Source: Herbidospora sakaeratensis (GTDB taxonomy: Bacteria > Actinomycetota > Actinomycetes > Streptosporangiales > Streptosporangiaceae). Taken from it: 64,000 nt of DNA. Position numbers and translations under genes: made by a program. The notes below the pieces were generated by a model. The model ran no database searches. It saw nothing but the letters and a program-made list of their open reading frames with translations, and was not told the DNA's origin. The stretch is from assembly GCF_001570525.1 (NCBI RefSeq), contig NZ_BBXC01000007.1, forward strand, positions 423,364 through 487,363, written 5' to 3'. Every line of letters starts with the position of its first letter. The stretch's first letter is position 1. Of the stretch, positions 24,767 through 34,300 are shown in pieces.

Positions 24767-26038
24767 TCAGGCGGCCAGGAAGCCGGTGAGCCGCCGGGTC
24801 AGCGCCGGCAGCTCGTCGGCGCCGTCGATCACCATCAGCGGCGGCCGCAGCCGGGGGGCCGGCTCGGGCGGCGCGTCCGGGGCCACCAGCGCGCACCGCG
24901 ACCACCGCGCGGGCTCGGTCGCGTAGGCGAGCATGGCCAGTCGGCCGCCCCGGCCGACGCCGTAGAGCGCGGGCCGTCCGCCGGCCGCGCGGGCGATCCG
25001 GCGCACGGCGTCGAGGTCGGCCGCGTCCGGGTCGGGGGCCACCACGGCGATCCCGGCGGCGGCCATGGCGGCGAACACCGGGTCGTACCCGAACCGCCAC
25101 TCCCCGCCGAGGGCCACCACGACCCTCCCGGCGCCGCGCCAGTCCCCGTACGTGACCGCCTCGACGCCCGCCACCTGCTCCACCCGCGCGTCGGCGGGCC
25201 GGGGCGGCGGGTCGAGCCGCACGCCGTCGGGGCTCACCGACAACACCGACCCGGGCGTCCCGGGCGAGGTGAACGGCACCCGCACCACCCCGCCGTCGAC
25301 GCCCGCCACCGAGCCCAGCACCCCGTCGGGGATCGCCGGCTCGGCCACCTCACCGGTCGACGGCGTGAAGACGGCCAGCCGCGAGCGGCACCCCCGGTCC
25401 ACCCGCAGCACGATCCGCGCGCCGTCGCCGCCGAGCGGGGTGACCCGCCCGGTCAAACCGCCCAGCACCGGACGGCCCCGCCACCGGAACTCCGGCGGCC
25501 CGCCGGGCGGCATCCCGACGAGGCCGCCGGGCAGCACCCGGGCCCCGGTGACGGCGCCGGGCATCAGTTCCCAGCTCCCGTCGGACAGGTCGAGCACCAC
25601 CGGGCCGGGCGCCTGCGGCCGGGTCAGCCCGACCAGCCGGGGCGCGAGCACGACCGCGGGGCCGCTCGCGCCCGGCGGCAGGGCGGCCAGCCGCGCCGGC
25701 CCGTTCGCGGTCACCCGGTAGACGGCGTCGCCCGTCACCAGGTCGCCCGACAGGTGCACGAAGGGCCCGCGCCCGGCGGTGAGGGTGGTCTCGGCCGACT
25801 GGGTGACCAGCGAGATCCGGTGGCGGCCGTCGTCGTTGCGGCACAGCAGCGCCCGCTCGCCGTCGAGCGGGCTGATCTGCGTGCCGGGGTCGCAGGCCGA
25901 GGCCAGCGGGCGCACCAGCGGGCCGGGACCGGTGAAGTCCCATGCCTCCGGGCGCGCCACGCCGCCCTCGGTCACCGCCAGGCAGGCGGCGTACCGGCCG
26001 TCGGCGGAGAACCGCCAGCTCACCCTCACCGTCGTCAC
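24767..26038 (-). CDS. Degenerate S9-like beta-propeller/alpha-beta hydrolase protein
   Basis: Protein of 423 residues. The first 290 read as repeated beta-strand blades, like the propeller of prolyl-oligopeptidase-type peptidases (WRFSADGRYAACLAV, LSVSPDGVRLDPP). A shortened alpha/beta hydrolase region follows. The nucleophile elbow, normally G-x-S-x-G, reads GVGRG, so the catalytic Ser is Gly. A strand with PPLMVIDGADE takes the place of the usual acidic-residue turn, and the protein stops soon after with no evident catalytic His. It is probably non-catalytic. The GTG at 26038 is used as start. Confidence 0.6.
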   Translation of the reverse strand: MTTVRVSWRFSADGRYAACLAVTEGGVARPEAWDFTGPGPLVRPLASACDPGTQISPLDGERALLCRNDDGRHRISLVTQSAETTLTAGRGPFVHLSGDLVTGDAVYRVTANGPARLAALPPGASGPAVVLAPRLVGLTRPQAPGPVVLDLSDGSWELMPGAVTGARVLPGGLVGMPPGGPPEFRWRGRPVLGGLTGRVTPLGGDGARIVLRVDRGCRSRLAVFTPSTGEVAEPAIPDGVLGSVAGVDGGVVRVPFTSPGTPGSVLSVSPDGVRLDPPPRPADARVEQVAGVEAVTYGDWRGAGRVVVALGGEWRFGYDPVFAAMAAAGIAVVAPDPDAADLDAVRRIARAAGGRPALYGVGRGGRLAMLAYATEPARWSRCALVAPDAPPEPAPRLRPPLMVIDGADELPALTRRLTGFLAA

Positions 26039-26139
26039 GGGTCACACGATGCTCAGGCCGCCTTGTGGGCGACTTGTGGGTTACTGAAGATCCAGTGGGG
26101 CGGGCCGTAATGCCTCATCAGGGCAGGTTTTTCTGACCG

Positions 26140-26195
26140 TTGACGCCCTCTTAGCACACTTGTAACATTCAGCCATCACTGCGCAAGAATCTTGC
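26140..26195 (+). promoter_or_regulatory. Promoter with LacI/MalR-type operator before the glucanase
   Basis: TTGACG (26140-26145) and TAACAT (26163-26168) are 17 bases apart, a good primary-sigma promoter. Just downstream, GCAAGA-A-TCTTGC (26183-26195) is a perfect palindrome inside GCGCAAGAATCTTGCAAGC. This CTTGCA-type core is like the sites bound by MalR-type LacI regulators in actinomycetes. Placed about 8-20 bases after the likely start point, it could block transcription when no glucan sugar is present. Confidence 0.7.
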
Positions 26196-26305
26196 AAGCT
26201 GATGTTTGATTCCTATCTTTTCCTCGCAACTTCAGGGATGCACAGCGTCCGTGCTCCTGTACCCCCCGACCCCTGTAGTGCCATGCCGAGAGATAGAAGA
26301 AGGCG

Positions 26306-29300
26306 ATGACGAGAAAGCACGGACCGTTACGGCTGCTGGCGGCATTTGTCGCGGCAGTTCTCGTCGTGACCGTGGGGCCGCTGCAGCCGGTCTCCGCGGC
26401 CGGCGGGCCCAACCTCGCGGCCGGGAAGGCCACCGCCGCGAGCAGCACGAACTCCCCCTACCCCTCATCCAACGTCGCCGACGGCAACCAGGAGACCTAC
26501 TGGGAGAGCTCCGGCAGCAGCTTCCCGCAGTGGGTCCAGGTCGACCTGGGCAGCGCCCAGAACGTCGACCAGGTCGTCCTGAAGCTGCCCTCCGCGTGGG
26601 GCGCGCGCACCCAGACCCTCTCGGTCCAGGGCAGCCTCGACAACAGCGGCTGGTCGACGATCGTCGGCTCGGCCGGGCAGAACTTCGCCCCCGGCAACGC
26701 CAACACCGTCACGCTGAACTTCGGCGCCACCAACACCCGGTACGTCCGCGTGAACATCACCGCGAACACCGGCTGGCAGGCCGCCCAGCTCTCGGCCCTC
26801 GAGGTCTACGGCGTCACGAGCTCCTCGGGCAACCTCGCCTCGGGCCGCACGATGACCGCCAGCAGCGTCTCGCAGAACTACGTCGCGCCCAACGCCAACG
26901 ACGGCAACGCGAGCACCTACTGGGAGAGCAACAACAACGTCTTCCCCGAGTGGCTCCAGGTCGACCTCGGCTCCTCGGTCGGGGTCAACCGCGTCGTGCT
27001 GAAGCTGCCCCCGGCCACCGCCTGGCAGACCCGCACCCAGACCCTCGAGGTGCAGGGCAGCGCCAACGGCACGAACTTCTCGACCCTGGTGCCCTCCGCC
27101 GGCTACGTGTTCAACCCGGCCACCGGCAACACGGTCACGATCAACTTCTCCTCGGCCGCGACCACCCGCTACGTGCGGCTGAACATCACCGCCAACACCG
27201 GCTGGGCGGCCGGTCAGATCTCCGAGTTCGAGGTGTACGGCCCCACCGGCACGGGCGACACCCAGGCGCCCAGCGCCCCGGGCAACCTGACCTACACCGA
27301 GCCCGGCGGCACCCAGATCCGGCTCGCCTGGAACGCCGCCACCGACAACGTCGGCGTCACCGGCTACGACGTCTACCGGGGCGGCCAGCTCATCGCGAGC
27401 GTCGCGGGCAACGTGCTGACGTACACCGACAACCAGCCGGCCACCGCCACGGTGACCTACTTCGTGCGCGCGAAGGACGCCGCGAGCAACGTCTCGGGCA
27501 ACTCCAACTCGGTCACCCGCACCGGCCAGTCGACCGGTGACACCCAGGCGCCGACCACCCCCGGCAACCTGGCCTACACCGAGCCCGGCTCGAACCAGAT
27601 CCGCCTCACCTGGACGGCCTCGACCGACAACGTCGCCGTCACCGGCTACGACATCATCCGCAACGGCTCGGCCGCGGGCAGCGTCTCGGGCTCCACGCTG
27701 GTCTTCACCGACACCCAGCCGGCCACCGCCACGGTGACCTACCTGGTCCGGGCCCGCGACGCCGCCGGCAACGTCTCCGGCGACAGCAACTCGGTCACCC
27801 GCACCGGCAACAACCCCCAGCCCGGCACCAACCTCGCCACCGGCAAGGAGATGGTCGAGTCGGGCCACGTCCACACGTTCGTCGCGGCCAACGCCAACGA
27901 CAACAACCTGGACACCTACTGGGAGGGCGCGTCGGGCACCTGGCCGAGCACCCTGACCGTCAAGCTCGGCGCCAACGCCAACGTCACCTCGGTCGTGCTC
28001 AAGCTCAACCCGTCGTCGGCGTGGGGCGCGCGCACCCAGAACATCCAGGTCCTGGGCCGCGAGCAGAGCGGCACCACCTACACCAACCTGGTGTCGGCGG
28101 CCAACTACACGTTCAACCCGAGCGCGCAGAACACCGTCACCATCCCGGTGACCGCGACCACGGCCGACGTGCAGATCCGGATCAACAGCAACACCGGCGC
28201 GCCCGGCGGCCAGATCGCCGAGTTCCAGGTGTTCGGCACCCCGGCCCCCAACCCCGACCTGGTCGTCACCTCGGCCACCTGGTCGCCCGCCTCCCCGGTC
28301 GAGACCGACTCCATCACGCTGTCGGCGGTGGTCCGCAACAACGGCAACGCCAACGCCCCCGCGTCGTCGGTCAACCTCTACCTCGACACCACCCGCGTCG
28401 CCACGGTGAACGTCCCGGCCCTCGCGGCGGGCGCGCAGACCACCGTGACCAGCAACATCGGCCCGCGTGACGCCGCCTCCTACTCGGTGAACGCCAAGGT
28501 CGACGAGGCCAACACGATCATCGAGCAGAACGACGGCAACAACGCCTTCGCCAACCCCACGGCCCTCGTGGTGCGCCCGGTCGACAGCTCCGACCTGGTC
28601 GCCGCGCCGGTGGCCTGGACCCCGAGCAACCCCTCGGGCGGCCAGACCGTCACCTTCAGCGTCGGCATCAGGAACCAGGGCACCGTCGCCTCGGCGGGCG
28701 GCGCGCACGGCATCACCCTTACCGTCCTGAACGACCAGGGCACCGTGGTCCGCACCCTCACCGGGTCGTACACCGGCGTCATCGCCGCCGGCGCGACCAC
28801 CTCGCCGGTGAACCTCGGCACCTGGACGGCCGCCAACGGCCGCTTCACGGTCCGCGTCGTGCTCGCCAACGACGGCAACGAGCTGCCGGTCAAGCAGGCC
28901 AACAACACCACCAACAACGGCCTGTTCGTGGGCCGCGGCGCCAACATGCCCTACGACCACCTGGAGGCCGAGGACGCCGTCCGCGGCGGCGGCGCGGGCG
29001 TCGTCGGCCCGAACCGCATCATCGGCGACCTGGGCGGCGAGGCCAGCGGCCGCCGCGCCGTCACCCTCAACACCACCGGCGCGTTCGTCGAGTTCACCAC
29101 CCGCGCCCAGACCAACACCCTGGTCACCCGCTTCTCGATCCCCGACGCGCCCGGCGGCGGCGGCATCAACGAGGAGCTCAACGTCTACGTCAACGGCGCC
29201 TTCCACAAGGCGATCAACCTGACGTCGAAGTACATGTGGCAGTACGGCAACGAGGCGAGCCCCAACAACTCGCCCGGCTCCGGCGGCCCGCGCCACATCT

Positions 29301-30601
29301 ACGACGAGGCCAACATCTTCCTCGACGGCTCGTTCCCGGCCGGCACGAAGATCAAGCTGCAGAAGGACGCGGCCAACGCGACCAACTACGCGATCGACTT
29401 CATCAACACCGAGCAGGTCGCCCCGATCGCCAACCCCGACCCGGCGAAGTACGTCGTGCCGACCGGCTTCACCCAGTCGGCCGTCACCGCCGCGCTCGAC
29501 AAGGCCCGCATGGAGAGCGGCTGGGAGGGCGTCTACCTGCCCGCCGGCGACTACCAGGTCGCCAGCAAGGTCAACGTCTACGGCAAGGCCATCAAGGTCG
29601 TCGGCGCCGGTCCCTGGTACACGCGCTTCTACGCCCCGACCAGCCAGGAGAACTCCGACATCGGCTTCGACGTCCAGTCGTCGGCCAACGGCACCTCCTT
29701 CAGCGGGTTCGCGGTGTTCGGCAACTACACCTCCCGCAACGACGGCCCCGGCAAGGTCTGGAACCTGACCGGCATCAGCAACATCTCGATCGACAACATG
29801 TGGATCGAACACCAGATGGTCATGGTGTGGGGCACCAACGTCAGCAACCTGCTGCTGACCAACAGCCGCGTCCGCAACATGTACGCCGACGGCCTGAACC
29901 TGACGAACAACAGCAAGAACAACACCGTCAGGAACATCGACGCCCGCTCCACGGGTGACGACGCCTTCGCCCTGTTCAACGCGATCGACATCGTCCAGGG
30001 CGACAACACGGGCAACCTCTGGGAGAACCTCTCGGTGACCACCCCGTGGCGTGCGGCCGGCCTGGCGGTCTACGGCGGCCAGAACAACACGTTCCGGAAC
30101 ATCTACATCGCCGACACGCTCTGCTACTCGGGCATCACGGTCTCCTCGCTCGACTTCGGCTACCAGTTCAAGGGTTTCGGCACCCAGCCGACCACCCTGG
30201 AGAACATCTCGATCATCCGATCGGGCGGCCACTTCTGGGGCGCGCAGACCTTCCCGGGCATCTGGATGTTCTCGGCCTCCAAGGAGTTCCAGGGCATCCG
30301 CATCAACAACGTGGACATCGTCGACCCGACGTACTCCGGAATCATGTTCCAGACGAAGTACAACGGCGCCGCCGAGTACCCCCACACCGACACGATCTTC
30401 AACAACGTCTCGATCTCCGGCGCCCAGAAGAGCGGCGACGCGTTCGACGCGAAGTCGGGCTTCGGCATCTGGGTCAACGAGATGCCCGAGCAGGGTCAGG
30501 GCCCGGCGGTCGGCTCGGCCACCTTCAACAACCTGACCTTCAGCAACAACTTCCAGAACATCAAGAACACGACCTCGACGTTCACCCTCAACATCAACTA
30601 G
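26306..30601 (+). CDS. Secreted multidomain GH87-type alpha-1,3-glucanase (mutanase/mycodextranase)
   Basis: Exported protein of 1431 residues. Signal peptide 1-31; F5/8 type C (discoidin) modules near 33-172, 175-315 and 505-648; two FN3 modules (about 320-405 and 415-500); two CARDB modules (about 650-757 and 760-878); a CBM35/6-like module starting DHLEAEDAVRGGGAG (about 880-1040); and a C-terminal parallel beta-helix. In the helix, ADGLNLTNNS and TGDDAFALF give Asp1195, Asp1218 and Asp1219, placed like the three catalytic Asp of GH87. It should cleave alpha-1,3-glucans of fungal walls or biofilms. A terminator follows directly. GAAGGCG precedes the ATG. Confidence 0.85.
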   Translation: MTRKHGPLRLLAAFVAAVLVVTVGPLQPVSAAGGPNLAAGKATAASSTNSPYPSSNVADGNQETYWESSGSSFPQWVQVDLGSAQNVDQVVLKLPSAWGARTQTLSVQGSLDNSGWSTIVGSAGQNFAPGNANTVTLNFGATNTRYVRVNITANTGWQAAQLSALEVYGVTSSSGNLASGRTMTASSVSQNYVAPNANDGNASTYWESNNNVFPEWLQVDLGSSVGVNRVVLKLPPATAWQTRTQTLEVQGSANGTNFSTLVPSAGYVFNPATGNTVTINFSSAATTRYVRLNITANTGWAAGQISEFEVYGPTGTGDTQAPSAPGNLTYTEPGGTQIRLAWNAATDNVGVTGYDVYRGGQLIASVAGNVLTYTDNQPATATVTYFVRAKDAASNVSGNSNSVTRTGQSTGDTQAPTTPGNLAYTEPGSNQIRLTWTASTDNVAVTGYDIIRNGSAAGSVSGSTLVFTDTQPATATVTYLVRARDAAGNVSGDSNSVTRTGNNPQPGTNLATGKEMVESGHVHTFVAANANDNNLDTYWEGASGTWPSTLTVKLGANANVTSVVLKLNPSSAWGARTQNIQVLGREQSGTTYTNLVSAANYTFNPSAQNTVTIPVTATTADVQIRINSNTGAPGGQIAEFQVFGTPAPNPDLVVTSATWSPASPVETDSITLSAVVRNNGNANAPASSVNLYLDTTRVATVNVPALAAGAQTTVTSNIGPRDAASYSVNAKVDEANTIIEQNDGNNAFANPTALVVRPVDSSDLVAAPVAWTPSNPSGGQTVTFSVGIRNQGTVASAGGAHGITLTVLNDQGTVVRTLTGSYTGVIAAGATTSPVNLGTWTAANGRFTVRVVLANDGNELPVKQANNTTNNGLFVGRGANMPYDHLEAEDAVRGGGAGVVGPNRIIGDLGGEASGRRAVTLNTTGAFVEFTTRAQTNTLVTRFSIPDAPGGGGINEELNVYVNGAFHKAINLTSKYMWQYGNEASPNNSPGSGGPRHIYDEANIFLDGSFPAGTKIKLQKDAANATNYAIDFINTEQVAPIANPDPAKYVVPTGFTQSAVTAALDKARMESGWEGVYLPAGDYQVASKVNVYGKAIKVVGAGPWYTRFYAPTSQENSDIGFDVQSSANGTSFSGFAVFGNYTSRNDGPGKVWNLTGISNISIDNMWIEHQMVMVWGTNVSNLLLTNSRVRNMYADGLNLTNNSKNNTVRNIDARSTGDDAFALFNAIDIVQGDNTGNLWENLSVTTPWRAAGLAVYGGQNNTFRNIYIADTLCYSGITVSSLDFGYQFKGFGTQPTTLENISIIRSGGHFWGAQTFPGIWMFSASKEFQGIRINNVDIVDPTYSGIMFQTKYNGAAEYPHTDTIFNNVSISGAQKSGDAFDAKSGFGIWVNEMPEQGQGPAVGSATFNNLTFSNNFQNIKNTTSTFTLNIN

Positions 30602-30615
30602 TCACCCGCTGAGCG

Positions 30616-30658
30616 GGCGCTGCCGCCGGAAGGCCAACCTCCGGCGGCAGCGCCTTTT
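30616..30658 (+). terminator. Strong terminator after the glucanase
   Basis: A 15-bp perfect stem, GGCGCTGCCGCCGGA with TCCGGCGGCAGCGCC, and a 9-base loop, followed by TTTT. Confidence 0.92.
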
Positions 30659-30764
30659 CGTCTGGGTGTCCAGAGATTTCTGGAGGAGAAGTCATAGCGC
30701 GAAAGCCGGTTCAGTGAGTTGGTTTACCACGCATTGTGCTCGATGATGGCGAAAAGGAAAGATG

Positions 30765-33113
30765 CTAGTCGAGCTGAGACGACTTTATTTCGGTCGAGTT
30801 TAGTTCCGGGAAGGGAATCGGTATGTGGGAATCCAGCAGTGCCGTGAAGGGGGTTTCTTCGACGAATTTGAGTCTGATCGGCTCACCGGTGGAGCGGAAC
30901 CGCAAGCCGAACGGTATCAGCTGTGGCTCCTCAAGGCCGGGAAGGCCGGATTTATCGATCTCTGAGGGACCGACCAGATCAAGCTCGTTTCCGTCTCCGT
31001 CCTCCATCACCGTTTGCTGTCTTCCATATCCGTCAAAGGTCGCCGACCGCTTCTTGTAGACGGTGGGAAGAAGCCCTGTCGCCCGCAGGTTCGACAAGGT
31101 TTGAGTTATGCTTGTGCACGCCTGCATGACCGCACTATGGTCGGGAAAGGTGGGGCGTGGATGACTTAAGCTGTTTCTTAGCCACGGGACGTTCCCGCCG
31201 ACGAGGAGACCTTTTGTGGCCGTGAGGGTGTCGGCAATTTTCTCCCGACATTCTGGGTGAAGGTCGTAGATCAGGCGAGTGTGCAGGAACGGGAATATGT
31301 AGATCGGCGTGTGCTGGGTGGCGTGGGGTAGAACATCGTCTGGGCGTCGGACGAACTCTATGGTGGGTTCGGGGTCAGCGCAGATCTCGGCTGTCATGGC
31401 GAAGCCGTCCAGTAGCGATCCGAGAGAATTCTTGCCGTCTGTGCCGTAAGAGTATCCGGCGTGACTGTGCGCATAGTCGCCAAGAAGACGTTCGCTGAAT
31501 TTGGTAGCCATTTTGGCCCGATATGTGAATCTGGCGTCACGCTTGGCCGGATAGTGATCAGAGAATAAGAGCCAGCAAATATAGTTTATGGTCTCGTGCA
31601 ATAAGCTCTCCAGGGCGACGAACATTGTCACCCCCTGGCTGCGAACCCTTTCCACGGTGACTTCGTTGCGCGGAACTGCTTCTGATGAAGAGGCCTGGAA
31701 TGCCAAGATGAATTTCTGCACTCTGGCATCGCTTGCCGGAGGGGGTGGTAACGGGGCGCCCAGCTTCCATAGGATGCGCTGAACTAGAAAGTCTTCACTC
31801 TCCTGATCCGTGGGTTGGACGAAGTGTCCTGCGCCCACGATAGCTATTGCTGCGTCCATGCGGTCTCTGGTTGCGAGCACCAAGGTCTTGATAGCTTCTT
31901 CGGGAGTGTTCTGCGACAAGTAGTTGTCGAGTTTCTCTATGTCGCCGACGCCCGGCTGCTGGCGTAGCAGCCATAGGAGTTCCTTGCGCCCGTGTCCGGA
32001 GTACAACTGCTGAATGAAGTTCTTCAATCTCAGGTAGGTAAGCTCCATCCTAGGTCTGAAGCGCACCCCGAGGCGGCTGGCTTCAGATCTCGAACGGAAG
32101 TATCCGTCCTCCGTGCGCCCGCGAATCGGATAGCGTGTTTCGCTCACCCCCATAGATATGTGACCGCTGTCGATCAGTTGTTCCAGATGCCGAATCAGTT
32201 GATCATTATTGACGCAGAGAAGTAGTTGCAGGCTCTCTGCCTCTGACGTGAGCCTTGAAAGCTCATCGGGGCTCTTCTTCGAAGCCCGGCGGCCTAACAT
32301 CGTCTGCGTCTTGACCCGTATATTGTCTTCATTGGACATCAGCAAAGTCGACAACAGTGTTCGACGCTCGTCGGAGGTGAATCCGCTCATAAGGAGCCAT
32401 GGCAGCCCCCAGTCATTTCCGGGCCTGTAATAGAACTGGTCTGGCATGCGGATGTCCATGAGTAGTTGCCTCAAGGAATAAGACAGCGGGGAGTCGACTC
32501 CAAGGGATGAATACACCTTGCCCGCGTCGGTTTCTCCCGTACGGAATTCGACGTGGTGGACACCTGGGCAGCCAGGATCACTGCATGAGACCTCAGGGCC
32601 ATTGAGCACAGGTGGAAGGTGTCGCTCCTGCGGCCCCACGAGCATTCCGAACGGACCCACGATGACATCGGCTATCTGAAATACCCCTTGAGGCAGATGG
32701 TCCAGGACGCGAGTCGTGTCCGCATGGGAAATGAAGGCCTTGGGACTCTGGCCGTACAGTTCCCGGTAGACCGATTCCAATTCATCGCCGTGAACCCACG
32801 GGTAGCGAATGATCTTGTTGCGTATATCGGGGTCGATGGCCTGACGGAGATCCTCGAAGGAAGTGGCTTTATGGTCGATCAATAACTTGTCGCCGATAGC
32901 GAACGCTCCGAGCATCGCTGCACGTATGTCGGCGTCCGCGACGGCGGGGAAGCGAGCCGTGAGTTCGGCGAGGAGCTCCTCTCCGGAAGAGGTGAGCGTG
33001 ACCGCGCTTTCAAGCGAACTGGGAAACAGATAGCCGTCCGGAAGAACGCAGCCTACCAAAAAGATGCTGGCTGCTCGGAGACGCTTCACATTCTGATCAC
33101 CCGCGAGGTTCAT
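30765..33113 (-). CDS. Lower-GC orphan protein with HEPN-like motif
   Basis: Protein of 782 residues with no family I recognise. Its base composition is well below that of its neighbours (many AGA, TTA and AAA codons), so it was probably acquired recently. Near the C-terminus, WLRNSLSHPRPTFPD has R646-N-x3-H651, the R-polar-x(3)-H signature of HEPN ribonuclease domains, followed by an amphipathic helix ITQTLSNLRATGLLP. An upstream helix pair (ALESLLHETINYICWLLF) fits the same four-helix fold. A possible metal site lies at CSDPGCPGVHH around residue 180. No signal peptide. It stands alone, flanked by 110 and 315 bp gaps. A defence or RNA-cleaving role is an inference. Confidence 0.6.
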   Translation of the reverse strand: MNLAGDQNVKRLRAASIFLVGCVLPDGYLFPSSLESAVTLTSSGEELLAELTARFPAVADADIRAAMLGAFAIGDKLLIDHKATSFEDLRQAIDPDIRNKIIRYPWVHGDELESVYRELYGQSPKAFISHADTTRVLDHLPQGVFQIADVIVGPFGMLVGPQERHLPPVLNGPEVSCSDPGCPGVHHVEFRTGETDAGKVYSSLGVDSPLSYSLRQLLMDIRMPDQFYYRPGNDWGLPWLLMSGFTSDERRTLLSTLLMSNEDNIRVKTQTMLGRRASKKSPDELSRLTSEAESLQLLLCVNNDQLIRHLEQLIDSGHISMGVSETRYPIRGRTEDGYFRSRSEASRLGVRFRPRMELTYLRLKNFIQQLYSGHGRKELLWLLRQQPGVGDIEKLDNYLSQNTPEEAIKTLVLATRDRMDAAIAIVGAGHFVQPTDQESEDFLVQRILWKLGAPLPPPPASDARVQKFILAFQASSSEAVPRNEVTVERVRSQGVTMFVALESLLHETINYICWLLFSDHYPAKRDARFTYRAKMATKFSERLLGDYAHSHAGYSYGTDGKNSLGSLLDGFAMTAEICADPEPTIEFVRRPDDVLPHATQHTPIYIFPFLHTRLIYDLHPECREKIADTLTATKGLLVGGNVPWLRNSLSHPRPTFPDHSAVMQACTSITQTLSNLRATGLLPTVYKKRSATFDGYGRQQTVMEDGDGNELDLVGPSEIDKSGLPGLEEPQLIPFGLRFRSTGEPIRLKFVEETPFTALLDSHIPIPFPELNSTEIKSSQLD

Positions 33114-33428
33114 CGCTGATCACTCTTTCGTGCGGTGACTTAAGGGGGTGTGATCATAGCTCAACTTCGGCTAAATGTCCGGCATGTCTGCTGCGTGAGG
33201 AGTGACACATCTACTGCACGCCATGCCATCCACAGGCCTTTGAGTTCGGGGCCAGAGATTGTGACGCTCTCAAAAGGCGTGCTTTCGCCGTCCAAATCCA
33301 TCGCCCGAAGCCGTTCGGGGCATGCTCAGGCCAATAGCCGAGTCTCAGCAAGAGAACAAGAAGTGAGGTCAGTCCTCTAGATGGTTGAGGTGGGCGGTCA
33401 TGCATTCACAGCACATTGGCGTACGAAC
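33114..33428. other. Lower-GC gap upstream of the HEPN-like gene
   Basis: No convincing gene on either strand; the short open frames lack ribosome-binding sites and look like noise. The composition is as low in GC as the orphan gene, so the gap probably arrived with it and should hold its promoter. I see no integrase, attachment-site duplication or tRNA at its edges. Confidence 0.6.
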
Positions 33429-34253
33429 TCAGTCCCACCAGAACGACCAGGCGTTCCGCCCCATGATCAGCTCGGCGTAGTCCTCCAGCGTGCCCGGCCC
33501 CTGCACGATGGTGTCGGGGCAGAACGTCCAGTGCTCGGCCGCCACGTGGACGGCGTGCAGCGGCGTCGTCGGCGGCGCGGCCACGCTCAAATCGAGGGTG
33601 TTGAAGCCGACCCCCACCACACGGGCCCCGAACCGCTCCTCCCACGAGCGCACGACCGCCGCCATGGGCACCGCCCACTCGTTGTGGTTCACCGCCCCCT
33701 GCCAGCCCATGACCGCCAGCGCGTCGGCGCCGCGGTCGGCCGCCACCAGGCCCAGCGGGGTGCCGTTGCGGGCCAGCTCGCGGGCGTACCAGTCGGCGAC
33801 CACGTCGGGGTGGGCGACCGGCACGCCGGGCTCGGCCAGGCCGGGGGAGACCGGCCCGAAGGGCTCCAGATTGCCGATCTGGTCGTGGGAGGCCATCTCG
33901 ACCCAGTCGGCCCACACCTCGTCCATGAACGCCTGGGCGTGGAACAGGTCGATGCGGTCGGCGTCGTCGGGGGCGATCTGGCCGACCGACCACGGCTGCA
34001 CCGACTCCTCCATCAGCAGCGGCCACAGGCCCGAGGCGGGGTGCTCGGCCCGTAACGCCGACCACAACTCGCCGGGCACGGGATCGTCGCTCAGCCAGAA
34101 CGCCGGCCGCCGGTGGGGGCGCCCGCGTTCGAACGTCGGATCGGGCCACACGGTCACGCCGGGAGGCAACTCCACGGTGAGCTCGCGCCGCACGCCGTCG
34201 TCGGCGAACAGCTCGCGGAGCTCGGGCGGCAGCAGCCCCTTTCTAACCGGCAC
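33429..34253 (-). CDS. DUF4253 protein
   Basis: Protein of 274 residues. The C-terminal half matches the DUF4253 family: ARVVGVGFNTLDLSVAAPP, then AVHVAAEHWTFCPDTIVQG and a closing YAELIMGRNAWSFWWD. Function of the family is unknown. No signal peptide. It is divergent from the kinase gene across 47 bp, so they share a promoter region. Confidence 0.85.
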   Translation of the reverse strand: MPVRKGLLPPELRELFADDGVRRELTVELPPGVTVWPDPTFERGRPHRRPAFWLSDDPVPGELWSALRAEHPASGLWPLLMEESVQPWSVGQIAPDDADRIDLFHAQAFMDEVWADWVEMASHDQIGNLEPFGPVSPGLAEPGVPVAHPDVVADWYARELARNGTPLGLVAADRGADALAVMGWQGAVNHNEWAVPMAAVVRSWEERFGARVVGVGFNTLDLSVAAPPTTPLHAVHVAAEHWTFCPDTIVQGPGTLEDYAELIMGRNAWSFWWD

Positions 34254-34300
34254 GGCGGAAAGAATAGTTCACACGTTGTTCGTGCGGTTATCGTGTGGTC

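Noticed and set aside
26465-30385. A 1306-codon minus-strand open frame opposite the glucanase
   Set aside because: Same effect: compositional shadow with no domain, while the plus strand encodes a clear signal peptide and modules.
33150-33405. Small open frames beside the HEPN-like gene as possible antitoxins
   Set aside because: Neither has a ribosome-binding site or antitoxin-like features; the stretch reads better as a promoter gap.
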